Source: Hamiltosporidium magnivora (Eukaryota; Microsporidia; Dubosqiidae). From it: a stretch of 16,144 nt of DNA. The notes under the pieces are model-generated. The model was not told where the DNA came from and searched no databases. It saw only the letters and a program-made list of their open reading frames with translations. The stretch spans positions 1 to 16,144 of the forward strand of contig PITI01000240.1 in the NCBI GenBank assembly GCA_004325065.1, read 5' to 3'. Both the position numbers and the translations under genes were made by a program. Below are positions 8,382-16,144 of the stretch, one piece after another. The number at the start of each line of letters is the position of its first letter. The first letter of the stretch is position 1.

Positions 8382-10277
8382 ATGAATTTTGAATGGAGGA
8401 ATGTCGATATAGAATTACGAAATAAAAATAAGAATATGGCTGGTAGTCATGTAAAGCTGATTAAAAATGCGAATGGCGTTGTATCGAAAGGTTCTCTTTG
8501 TGCAATTATGGGGCCAAGTGGAAGTGGTAAAACAACATTAATTAAAGCTTTAGCAGGTAGAGTCTCATCCGGTTCAAGAACAAAAGGGGAAATTCTTGCA
8601 GATGGACATGAGAGAAGTTATAGGAATTGGTGCAAAAACGTAGGGTATGTTGATCAAGATGATTGTGTTTACGAACAGTTATCCGTTCTTGAAACTATTA
8701 CTTATGCTGCTAAGTTTAGATTAAAAGACAAAAATGTTGATATTCATCAGAAGGTAGAACAATTGTTGAATGAACTTGATATTTATGATATATCTGGTAC
8801 AAGAATGTGTAGCGTCTCTGGTGGTGAAAGAAAAAGAGTAATGATAGCTGTTGAACTTGTCACACAACCAAAAATATTATTTATGGATGAGCCTACAAGT
8901 GGTCTAGATGCTCATACGGCATTAAATTTGATATATCTAATCAAGAAATTATCAAAATCACATAACATGAGTGTCATATTTACAATCCATCAGCCTTCTG
9001 CTGAAATATTTAGCATATTTGATACATTAGTCTTACTTTCGGATTCAAATACTGTATATTTTGGCGAGGCTAAGAGCGCTGAAGATCACTTCGCAAAATA
9101 TGGTCTCAAGAAACGAGACTTGTCTTCGTTTCCTGAATTCCTCGCAGACGTTTTAAAGGTAAAAAAGAAATATACTGAATCACATGAAAATCAAGCCATT
9201 ATGTCGCAAATGATAAATGATAATGAAAAAAGTTGTAACAAGCAGTTCGGCGCTATTATTTCCACAAAGAATGCCTTTATCATCGATCTTAAACCAAGTT
9301 TCAAAGACATAATCATACTTTTGCACCGGAGATATAAAGTAAGTCTTTCAAGAAAGAAAATAATTTTCAGTATCTTTATTTTTACATTCTTTTTCTATAT
9401 ATTCTGCAAATTTGTATCCGCTCTTTTAGATTCTACCGCTGTTAAGGATATTATAACTGCAATTTTTAATCAGTATACATTTTATATCAGTAATACTGAT
9501 ATAAAAAATTCTATCCGAGAGGTCCTGAGTAATATAGAGGAAATGAAAAAGGTTTTCTCGCGCCCACTTGCAATGAACTTCTTAAGTTTCTTCTTTGCGT
9601 ATTCGATGATTGCATCTACGGGTTCATTTTCACAAGAGTACAAAATGATAATGAGAGAATTAGGTGTGGCTACGTTTTCAATTACCTCTTATTACCTTTC
9701 TGTCTTTCTATTTGAGGCATTGTGCTATTTACCAATGCTTTTCTGTTCAGCTTTGTTTGTGTTTTTCAAGTTTGGATATACATATATCAAGTGGGAATTC
9801 TATTTGTTTTTCTTTGGAGGAATGTTCTGTTATTTGCCTACAATTTTGTTTTTCGGTTCGTTGACAAAAAGAACAAAAACGATATATGTTTTAATCAGTT
9901 TTCTGGCTTTGACATGGATATTACCGCCCACTATTTACACTGGATTATACTTTACGGCTGTAAAATATGATTTAAACTCCTTACATGCTTTTATATACAT
10001 CGTTTCATTATTCCCGCCATTACATTATAACACCATGTGTGTTGCAGTTGCCTATAAATTGAGTAGAAAGGGTGTTAAACTTTTTGAAACTTTCCCACGT
10101 CTTAAAGAATGTACAGATGCACTTGAAAAATTTTTTACTTCGTATCTTTTTGATTCCGTAAAAATATGGCAAATGTTTTCATTTTTTATTGTCACGACCT
10201 CTGTTTACACTTTGCTGTCTTTCCTATTTCTGGGTATAAGATTGATGCCAGATATGCGGTTCAAGTTATCTAAATAA
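8382..10277 (+). CDS. ABCG-family half-transporter (ABC transporter, NBD-TMD order, 631 aa)
   Basis: This is a complete half-size transporter of the ABCG (White/eye-pigment) subfamily, which works as a dimer and uses ATP to move lipids or small hydrophobic molecules across membranes. The substrate is unknown. The nucleotide-binding domain comes first: Walker A GPSGSGKT at 44-51, Q-loop Gln92 in YVDQDD, signature VSGGE at 145-149, Walker B ILFMDEP at 165-171 with catalytic Glu170, D-loop SGLD, and switch His203 in TIHQP. All catalytic residues are intact. The membrane domain has six hydrophobic segments, at about 327-344, 398-416, 438-463, 471-494, 500-524 and 595-619. The TM1-TM2 loop (about 350-395) is longer than usual for the family. 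Start: the first in-frame ATG after the upstream stop (8313-8315) is at 8382 and begins MNFEWRNVDIEL, the usual first strand of ABCG NBDs. An open extension to 8331 has only a TTG. The stop lies within an AATAAA. No introns. Confidence 0.97.
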   Translation: MNFEWRNVDIELRNKNKNMAGSHVKLIKNANGVVSKGSLCAIMGPSGSGKTTLIKALAGRVSSGSRTKGEILADGHERSYRNWCKNVGYVDQDDCVYEQLSVLETITYAAKFRLKDKNVDIHQKVEQLLNELDIYDISGTRMCSVSGGERKRVMIAVELVTQPKILFMDEPTSGLDAHTALNLIYLIKKLSKSHNMSVIFTIHQPSAEIFSIFDTLVLLSDSNTVYFGEAKSAEDHFAKYGLKKRDLSSFPEFLADVLKVKKKYTESHENQAIMSQMINDNEKSCNKQFGAIISTKNAFIIDLKPSFKDIIILLHRRYKVSLSRKKIIFSIFIFTFFFYIFCKFVSALLDSTAVKDIITAIFNQYTFYISNTDIKNSIREVLSNIEEMKKVFSRPLAMNFLSFFFAYSMIASTGSFSQEYKMIMRELGVATFSITSYYLSVFLFEALCYLPMLFCSALFVFFKFGYTYIKWEFYLFFFGGMFCYLPTILFFGSLTKRTKTIYVLISFLALTWILPPTIYTGLYFTAVKYDLNSLHAFIYIVSLFPPLHYNTMCVAVAYKLSRKGVKLFETFPRLKECTDALEKFFTSYLFDSVKIWQMFSFFIVTTSVYTLLSFLFLGIRLMPDMRFKLSK

Positions 10278-10278
10278 A
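10273..10278 (+). terminator. AATAAA poly(A) signal containing the ABCG stop codon
   Basis: The last codons read AAA TAA A, so the stop TAA (10275-10277) lies inside AATAAA. The 3' untranslated region is therefore expected to be very short, as in other microsporidia. Confidence 0.6.
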
Positions 10279-12576
10279 AAAGTGGTTTGTCTATTTTTCT
10301 TTCTTCTCTATATTTTTAATTGATTTGATTTATTTGTATATTAACTTTCATCTCAGTTATCTTCGTACATTTGAAATTATAAATAAAATCGAATTCTTTA
10401 AGAGTTCTAACTATAATTGTAAGTATTAACCCAATTAATTCAAAAAATCATGCTGCTTCATATAATCATATTTTTACTTAGAAATATAAAATAACTTTTA
10501 AATTTGAACAATCTAATAAATAGTTGATCAATAATAAATAAATGATACAAATTAATGATTAATCCAAACTCCAAGTTTTTCATTCAAAGTTTATTGTTAC
10601 ATAATACTGTTTTTTCTAGTCATAACTACTATAGATAAAATATCAGCAAAAAAACCTTTCCTAATATTTTACAAAATACAGACAAATCGTATATCAATAA
10701 TATAGATGAAAGATCTGGAAAAAGATGCAATTGATAAAAATCAAAACAAACATTTTTCGATTAAATATATAATTTTTAAAGGCTTATTAACTTCATAAAT
10801 TATAAACTCCAAACCATGACTTACCTATTTAACTAAGCTATATGGTTAGTTTATGTTATAATTTTTTCTCAAAGTATTTTTGTTTTATTCTCATTTAATA
10901 TCGAATACATTTTGATAGAGAAAGGCATCATCCAGAGAGCATATTTAAAAATGAGTGCTATATTTAATCAATCTGGGTTTCATTGAGAAATTTTCTTATC
11001 AAAAATGAAATGAACCCACGTATGAAATGTAAATCAAATTACTAAAAATAGATTTGTAAAATAATGAAAAATAAATTTAATAAAATTACAGGTTTGAAAA
11101 TTCCAAATAATATACTTAGACAATAAACTCAGAAAATAAATGTAAATGAAACGTATTCCTAGTTATCAAATCTTTTAATTTTAGTATAAAGATAATTATG
11201 TTCAAGATACACATATTAAGGCGCCGTACAAAAACCTTAATATCTAAAATAATCATCCAAAAAATTGCCAGTAATATACAATAATCTATATCCATATGTA
11301 ATTGAAATGAAAAAACAGTTCGTGCTTCCAATATTATAGAAGAATATCAAATTATAAGTACAATCTGTAAAATTTCAATATTCAATCATATTTTTTTAAT
11401 TCCATATTTATTTTCAATTTCATCACTATTAATTCAAAATATAAAGTTTATTCTGATTGTATTATTTTTAATTTTGATATTAAGATATAATTCTATTTAT
11501 AATCAATTGATTGGTTTCGATATTTTTAGAATATTAAAATGTATTATAATCAATATAACTTTTTAGACAATCCGAGAAATTTACAATATAATTTGTTAAC
11601 ATCTATAATATTATAATTGAATTTTTTAGTGTCTGTGGTTTTTAAAAAACAATATTAATTAAAATTTAATAATCAAATATTAGAGAATTAATATATTGTG
11701 ATCATGTTTCAGTTAAAATTGTAAAAAAATATTCATATGATTCATATCAATTCATTAAAATCAAAATAAGTATTTAAAGAAGGTTGTTTTACTATTTTAA
11801 ATTCTATAAGGTTCTTTATAGAACAAATATAGCTATAATTTGAATCTATAATCATTTGAATAAAGATTTAACTTTTCAAATTATTTATATCTCTATTTCT
11901 ATTACACCTTTAATTTATATTTAACTATTTAAAATGATCTAAAATTTATTATCTAATATTTATTTTTTGTAAAAGTGAGTTTAAAAGTTTGAGTATTTAT
12001 ATATATTTAAAAATATGTTTAATTCAGATTTTTTTTGTATATAGATTTATTTTTTTTATAAAATCTGAAATAAATAATATGCTAAAATAAAAAAATTCTT
12101 TCAGATTATCAAAAAATATTTTTATAATTTAAGTTATTATATTTTTGGCTATTTGTAATATTGAACCGAATTTACTTCAATTCAAAACAAACTTTGACAA
12201 TTTACGATTCTACACCAAAGTATGAGTTTGCTAACAAATTATTAGAAAATTATAAGATTGTGTTTTTAATATTTCTTTAATCCATAATAAATTGCAAAAA
12301 AATATATTACAAAGAAATTAAAATCAAATATAATTTTAATCAATGAATAATATATGACTAAAATATATAGACAAAGGATAAGATGTTTTTGGCTTGTTTA
12401 AACTATAATAAAACATTTATTAATGAAATTATTTTAGCGGAATTATTCGACATCAAAATTAAATAATTTGATTTTCTAATAACTGCGTGCTCAAATGATG
12501 ATCGTAACGGTTTATTTAACGAAAATTAAAAAAAATCCAAAATATAATAAATTTTTAAAGAATACTTCTAAAGATC
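10279..12576. other. Gene-free AT-rich spacer between convergent genes
   Basis: About 2.3 kb separate the 3' ends of the ABC transporter and the PH-domain gene. The sequence is extremely AT-rich throughout. The only open frame of note (11116-11331, minus, 71 codons) has low-complexity AT-driven composition and no start or poly(A) signal of the type used by the real genes. No tRNA, rRNA or repeat family was recognised. Confidence 0.65.
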
Positions 12577-12582
12577 TTTATT
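12577..12582 (-). terminator. AATAAA poly(A) signal overlapping the stop of the PH-domain gene
   Basis: The minus strand reads TAAATAAA from 12584 downward: stop codon TAA, then an AATAAA sharing its last base. It is identical in layout to the tail-anchored gene. Confidence 0.6.
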
Positions 12583-14111
12583 TAAGTGAGTTTACCACGA
12601 ACAGAAGCCAATTTAAGAGCCCATGTGTCTCTAGTATCTTTGTCATCAAATGCCATTACACTTTCTTCATCTGCAAAGCGAAGGATGATTTGATAAGGGT
12701 GTCTAGAACTCATATTATCAAGTCTCTGCATATCCATAATTGTCAGTATTGGGATGTTGCCTTTTCCTTTATTGTTAAGATCTCTATAATATTTTAATGT
12801 TCCGGTTTTTGTTAAAACGAAATGTCTAGAATGCCAAAAACAGGAACAGAAAAATCTTCTTTTGAAGACTTCTCCTTCGTATGAAACATTGTTATCATCT
12901 CTTTCTTTCTGAAGTTCCGAACCTGGTTCAAGAACTTGGGTTCCTGGATCAGAAGGCCTTTTATCAAGCTTTTCTCCCCCTGAATCTTTTTCCAACAATT
13001 TTTTATCTACCAAAGGTTTCACTTCTTTTTCACCCGTCGTACCACCACCTGCTAATAATCCTCCTGCAAGATATCCGGCTCTTTTTTCTTTTCCTTGTTT
13101 AGACTTATCCTTGGCCGATTCTTGTGATTTTTTGATTCCCTCCTGTGCAAGTGCTTCCTCTTCTTCGCTGGCATCTATCGCCTTGTTCTCGTCTTTTTCG
13201 ACTGCGTATTCTTTATTTTTATCCTCGGAAATTATAACTTTCTTTTCGGGTGTGGTCGCAGCCCCCTTTTCTTCTTTGTCCCTTTTTCCCTCAGAAGGTT
13301 CTGATAATTTCATTGCTGTCGCTGCTTCGAATTTATCTTTAGCTTCCCTTTCATCGGTTTTCATTTCTTCAGATGAGTCGGGGGCCTTTATTTCTTCTTT
13401 TTTCTCCTTATTATCAGAAATTATATTGGTACCTTCTTTGACATCTTTATTGATATCCTTGTTTTTTGACTTCTCTTTTTTGACTGTCTCCTTTTCTTCA
13501 TCTTCCCTTTTCATTTTATCATCTTTCTCCTTTTTATCTTCATCTTCTAGAGGCATTTCTTCTTTTTCTTTCATCATTTTGTCTTCTTCGACTTTCTTAT
13601 CTTCGTCTTTAAGAGGCTTTTCATCTTTTTCTTTATTGATGGTACCTTCCGCTTTTTCTTTTTCTTGTAAAATAGCCTTTCCACTTTCTTCTGCTGGCTT
13701 CGCGCCTCTAGATTCTTTATCTAAATTGTCCTTTTCTTCATCTACCTCGTCCGCATCTATTTTAGATTTTTCTTTTTCGAAAGAATCTTTCTCTTTTTCG
13801 TTTGTTTCAGAAATTGTTTTAGCATCTTTTATTCCATCTTCCACTTTTTTATCTTTTTCATCGGGTTTAGTAATTTCTTCTGGTTTAGACTTTTCATCCT
13901 TAGCACTTTCTTTATCAGTCTTTTCCTTTTCAGACTCTTTAGGTTGTTCACCTTCCACCATACCAATCGCATTTTTTGTAGTGTCCTCAATTTCTTTTTT
14001 CACTTCTTCCTTCGGTTTTGCAGCAGGAACCTTATCAATCTCTTGCTCAGTTCTGTCTTTTTCCACAATCTTAATACTTTTTCTTCTTCTACTTAATTGT
14101 TTATCTCCCAT
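12582..14111 (-). CDS. PH-domain protein with long charged Lys/Glu-rich N-terminal region (509 aa)
   Basis: Residues 1 to about 344 are almost entirely Lys, Glu, Asp and Ser, probably disordered or helical. Residues 161-181 and 182-202 form an imperfect 21-residue tandem repeat (EKDEKPLKDEDKK, then EKEEMPLEDEDKK). At 345-358 the charge breaks for AGYLAGGLLAGGG, a glycine-zipper-like hydrophobic patch. The C-terminus, about 411-506, is a pleckstrin-homology domain: first strand YEGEVFKRR, second strands SRHFVLTKTGTLKYYRD, later strands QIILRFADEESVMAF, and a C-terminal helix with the near-invariant Trp497 (RDTWALKLASV). Basic residues K417-R419 plus H427-x-R429 sit where phosphoinositide-binding PH domains place their ligand contacts, so membrane lipid binding is a reasonable inference. 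The start is supported by ACCC three bases upstream; the stop overlaps AATAAA. The specific gene is not recognised. A long serine-rich frame on the opposite strand is its shadow. Confidence 0.93.
   Translation of the reverse strand: MGDKQLSRRRKSIKIVEKDRTEQEIDKVPAAKPKEEVKKEIEDTTKNAIGMVEGEQPKESEKEKTDKESAKDEKSKPEEITKPDEKDKKVEDGIKDAKTISETNEKEKDSFEKEKSKIDADEVDEEKDNLDKESRGAKPAEESGKAILQEKEKAEGTINKEKDEKPLKDEDKKVEEDKMMKEKEEMPLEDEDKKEKDDKMKREDEEKETVKKEKSKNKDINKDVKEGTNIISDNKEKKEEIKAPDSSEEMKTDEREAKDKFEAATAMKLSEPSEGKRDKEEKGAATTPEKKVIISEDKNKEYAVEKDENKAIDASEEEEALAQEGIKKSQESAKDKSKQGKEKRAGYLAGGLLAGGGTTGEKEVKPLVDKKLLEKDSGGEKLDKRPSDPGTQVLEPGSELQKERDDNNVSYEGEVFKRRFFCSCFWHSRHFVLTKTGTLKYYRDLNNKGKGNIPILTIMDMQRLDNMSSRHPYQIILRFADEESVMAFDDKDTRDTWALKLASVRGKLT
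13506..13631 (-). repeat. 63-bp in-frame tandem duplication within the PH-domain gene
   Basis: Two adjacent 63-bp units (13569-13631 and 13506-13568) encode the 21-residue repeat at residues 161-181 and 182-202. The period is a multiple of three, so the frame is kept. Divergence between units suggests an older duplication. Such repeats are a common route to length change in charged low-complexity regions. Confidence 0.65.
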
Positions 14112-14120
14112 TCTGGGTCA
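14112..14120 (-). promoter_or_regulatory. CCC-type start-proximal motif of the PH-domain gene
   Basis: The minus strand reads TGACCCAGA before the ATG, so CCC ends three bases from the start codon. The ACCC core matches that before the tail-anchored gene. This agrees with the described microsporidian start-site motif and supports the chosen start. Confidence 0.6.
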
Positions 14121-15249
14121 AAGAAACTTTCTAATTAAAAATTACTCCTTTTTTCATTTCACCAATGAAATTTGTTTAAAAATATAAATTTGTTCCAAAG
14201 TCTATTTTTCTTATCTTGTGCACCAAACTGTTATAGATAAGATATTTTGTTTTAATTACCAAAAATAACGAACTTGTAATTAGTATAGCTAAAAAACATG
14301 CTTATAACAAAAAAACCGAGATTCTCCTTTCATTATATGTATAATTTACTTTATGATTCTTTGTATGGAAAATAAATTTATACTTAGTTCGATAATTTCA
14401 TATAAATTTGCAACCAGCACAAATTTGTTATGAAATTTATACATTCCAACCAAAACTATAAATCAAAAATTTTTTTATTTCATTTTTCTAACAAATGATT
14501 TTCTCAACGTAATATTCCCTAAAAAGATCTTCTGCTCAATCTAAAGATGTACGATTTCTTATTTATTCCATAAATTACTTCATAATACAATCAACCAAAG
14601 AAACCAATAAATTTACATTTTCGTATTTTTCTTAATAATGATCTTTTATTTACAGCCACCTCTCCAATAATTTAATAAAATACAATTTCGCCTTTTTAAA
14701 TTTATAAAGTATCTTTGCTAAATTTAAATTACATCCAAAAATATTGGTAAACTAACAAAATTTTCAACAAAAATTTTTCAATGCTACTATTGTGAACCAT
14801 TTCTGTTTCTAATTATTCTTAAGTGTTCTATACTTAGTAATTTTGCCAACTTGTGTCGATAAAATGTGCATCTCATAAAGCATTAGTATATTTTAACATT
14901 TCAAATTCTGATTTGAACGAAGACTCGCGCTTTCGAACACGAAATTTACTTCTTATTTTTGCTTATTGCTAAGATTTTTTTCTTATTTCCACCTCATTTT
15001 CTCCTTTATTTATTTGTATATTCGCTAATTATTAAGTCATAGTATGATTCTTAGATTCTAAAATGTTTCAAAATCATTTTCATTGCCTTTGACGGCGCAA
15101 ATGATTAGGATTTTTCATTCTTCTTAAGTCTCTACGCAATATAAATATAATTCACAAAAAAAAAACCCAAACAAAATATTTGCCTATAAACCACTGAACC
15201 GAAGTATACATTTTAATATTATTAAAGTATTTGCCAAGTGCTTACATTT
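14121..15249. other. Gene-free AT-rich spacer
   Basis: This is the upstream region of the PH-domain gene. No gene, RNA or repeat was recognised on either strand. Composition is uniformly AT-rich with frequent A and T runs. Confidence 0.6.
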
Positions 15250-15960
15250 AAAGAAATCTTATTATATATATATAAGATTTTTTTCATTAATGTAGCCAAG
15301 TTATTTGTTTTTATGGCCTTAGTGGAGTTCTAGGTGTAAAATGATAATTGTTCCACAAAAACTTAATCAGTAGCTCTTCGATACTTATATCCCAAATATT
15401 TTCATGTAAGAGAAGTTTAAAACTTCATTGCATGAGCAGGTGGCTATCCGGTGTTTGTTAATGCTTGTTCCATGGTTTTCTATCGTAGGTCACAACCTGC
15501 TTCGGCCTCTCACAAGAATATTCAGTATTCACTTACTCAACACTTTCTGAACCCTTCTAAACCTTCAGCTAAGATATCTCGGTGACTTACATTTGGTTCA
15601 TCTAGGCAGTGAAATACCATACCAACTGACTAAATCCCAGCTTAGCATTTCGGCTCTACAAATGTTTTTACTTTTGTGTCTCATTGCCTCAAAGTATTCT
15701 ATGCAAATCAATTAAGGCTAGGTTTGACCCTTTTATAGCCACTTACACAAAAGTTCATTCGCAATTTTCAATATAATTACATAAAAAATTAAACTTCTGA
15801 ATAAAAAAAAATTATCTTCTACTATAATATATTCTCTTTGCAATAACACCAACAGAACAACTGAAAAAGAACTTTGGTTTTATTCTCACCATACTATAAG
15901 ATAAGAAATATATTTTTGCTTATATTTTTTTTAATCTAAATTATATGTTTGATTGCGAAG
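15250..15960 (-). repeat. Dispersed repeat, copy 2 (unclassified, inverted relative to copy 1)
   Basis: Read on the minus strand, this block follows copy 1 (about 7190-7910). The same landmarks appear, given here by their high-coordinate start: AATAAAACCA (15884), TTTTTTATGTAA (15788), AAACCTAGCCTT (15725), TGTAAGTC (15591), ATATCTTAGCT (15577), TCAGAAAGTGT (15550), ACCTAGAACT (15335). Distances from the TGTAAGTC landmark are -293, -197, -134, 0, 14, 41 and 256, against -297, -199, -134, 0, 16, 42 and 260 in copy 1. This copy is more AT-rich and has lost the open frame present in copy 1, so it appears more decayed. Weak similarity may run on toward 15180. The two copies lie in opposite orientations about 8 kb apart, so they are not the two LTRs of one element. 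Confidence 0.8.
15254..15280. repeat. Perfect inverted repeat, 8-bp arms
   Basis: AAATCTTA (15254-15261) and TAAGATTT (15273-15280) flank an alternating TA core, so nearly the whole 27 bp can fold back on itself. It lies at the approximate outer edge of repeat copy 2. It could be a hairpin or simply AT-rich chance. Confidence 0.45.
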
Positions 15961-16043
15961 TTTAAAAATATCATAGATTGTATTTAAAAACCTAAAGATA
16001 GTTTTCTACTAATTTCTAGAGATTTGCTTAAAGAATTTTAACT

Positions 16044-16073
16044 TTACTGATTATCATTTATATAATTCAGTAA
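16044..16073. repeat. Inverted repeat near the right edge
   Basis: TTACTGATTAT and ATAATTCAGTAA form an 11-bp stem with one bulged base around a 7-nt loop. It is followed by a short G/C-containing segment. No gene is close by, so its role cannot be judged. Confidence 0.4.
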
Positions 16074-16144
16074 TGTCCCGACGACAATGACTCACCTCGA
16101 AATGTTTAATTGGTTAAAAAAATATAAGACACCAATAAGAATGC

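Noticed and set aside
13111..14187. 358-codon plus-strand open frame, serine- and phenylalanine-rich
   Set aside because: It is the antisense image of the Lys/Glu-rich part of the PH-domain gene: AAA/GAA codons read backwards as TTT/TTC, with Ser codons. The PH domain, start motif and poly(A) signal all support the minus strand.
15590..15650. tRNA-like A-box (TAGTCAGTTGGTATG on the minus strand) suggesting a tRNA or tRNA-derived SINE
   Set aside because: No B-box of the GGTTCGANNCC type lies at the required distance and no cloverleaf can be drawn. Copy 1 keeps GTTGGTATG but not the rest.
1..16144. CRISPR arrays, bacterial operons, tRNA genes, or a multi-gene defence or biosynthetic system
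   Set aside because: No regularly spaced direct repeats, no ribosome-binding-site pattern, no tRNA-like fold and no functional gene cluster were seen. The three genes are isolated and eukaryotic in type.

Overview
The window looks like a piece of a large, gene-poor, very AT-rich microsporidian genome. The evidence is: intron-free genes in a strongly AT-rich background, an ACCC motif 2-3 nt upstream of the ATG in two genes (a known microsporidian start-proximal signal), AATAAA poly(A) signals overlapping the stop codon in all three genes, and gene content that fits (an ABCG half-transporter, a tail-anchored membrane protein, a PH-domain protein). Only about 3.9 kb of 16.1 kb is convincingly coding. 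That density fits expanded microsporidian genomes of the Edhazardia or Hamiltosporidium type; the species assignment is inference.

Layout. 1-5116 is gene-free and holds transposon debris: a possible Merlin/ISXO2-type transposase relic at the left edge (minus strand), a 743-bp non-autonomous hAT-like DNA transposon at 2311-3053 with paired termini and an abutting target-site duplication, and richer-composition fragments around 4140-4680. 5122-5595 (minus) encodes a 157-aa tail-anchored protein. 5601-8381 is the divergent spacer before the transporter and carries copy 1 of a roughly 700-bp dispersed repeat (about 7190-7910). 8382-10277 (plus) encodes a complete 631-aa ABCG half-transporter. 10279-12576 is an empty AT-rich spacer between convergent genes. 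12582-14111 (minus) encodes a 509-aa protein with a long charged N-terminal region and a C-terminal PH domain. 14121-15249 is empty, and about 15250-15960 (minus) is copy 2 of the dispersed repeat, inverted relative to copy 1.

The three genes are far apart and show no operon-like linkage. All three products plausibly act at membranes (transport, tail-anchored trafficking or adaptor role, lipid binding), but nothing in the sequence ties them into one pathway. The most notable finds are the repeat pair, which shares at least 560 nt of collinear landmarks and is not recognised as any known family, and the hAT-like element. No new multi-gene system is visible.
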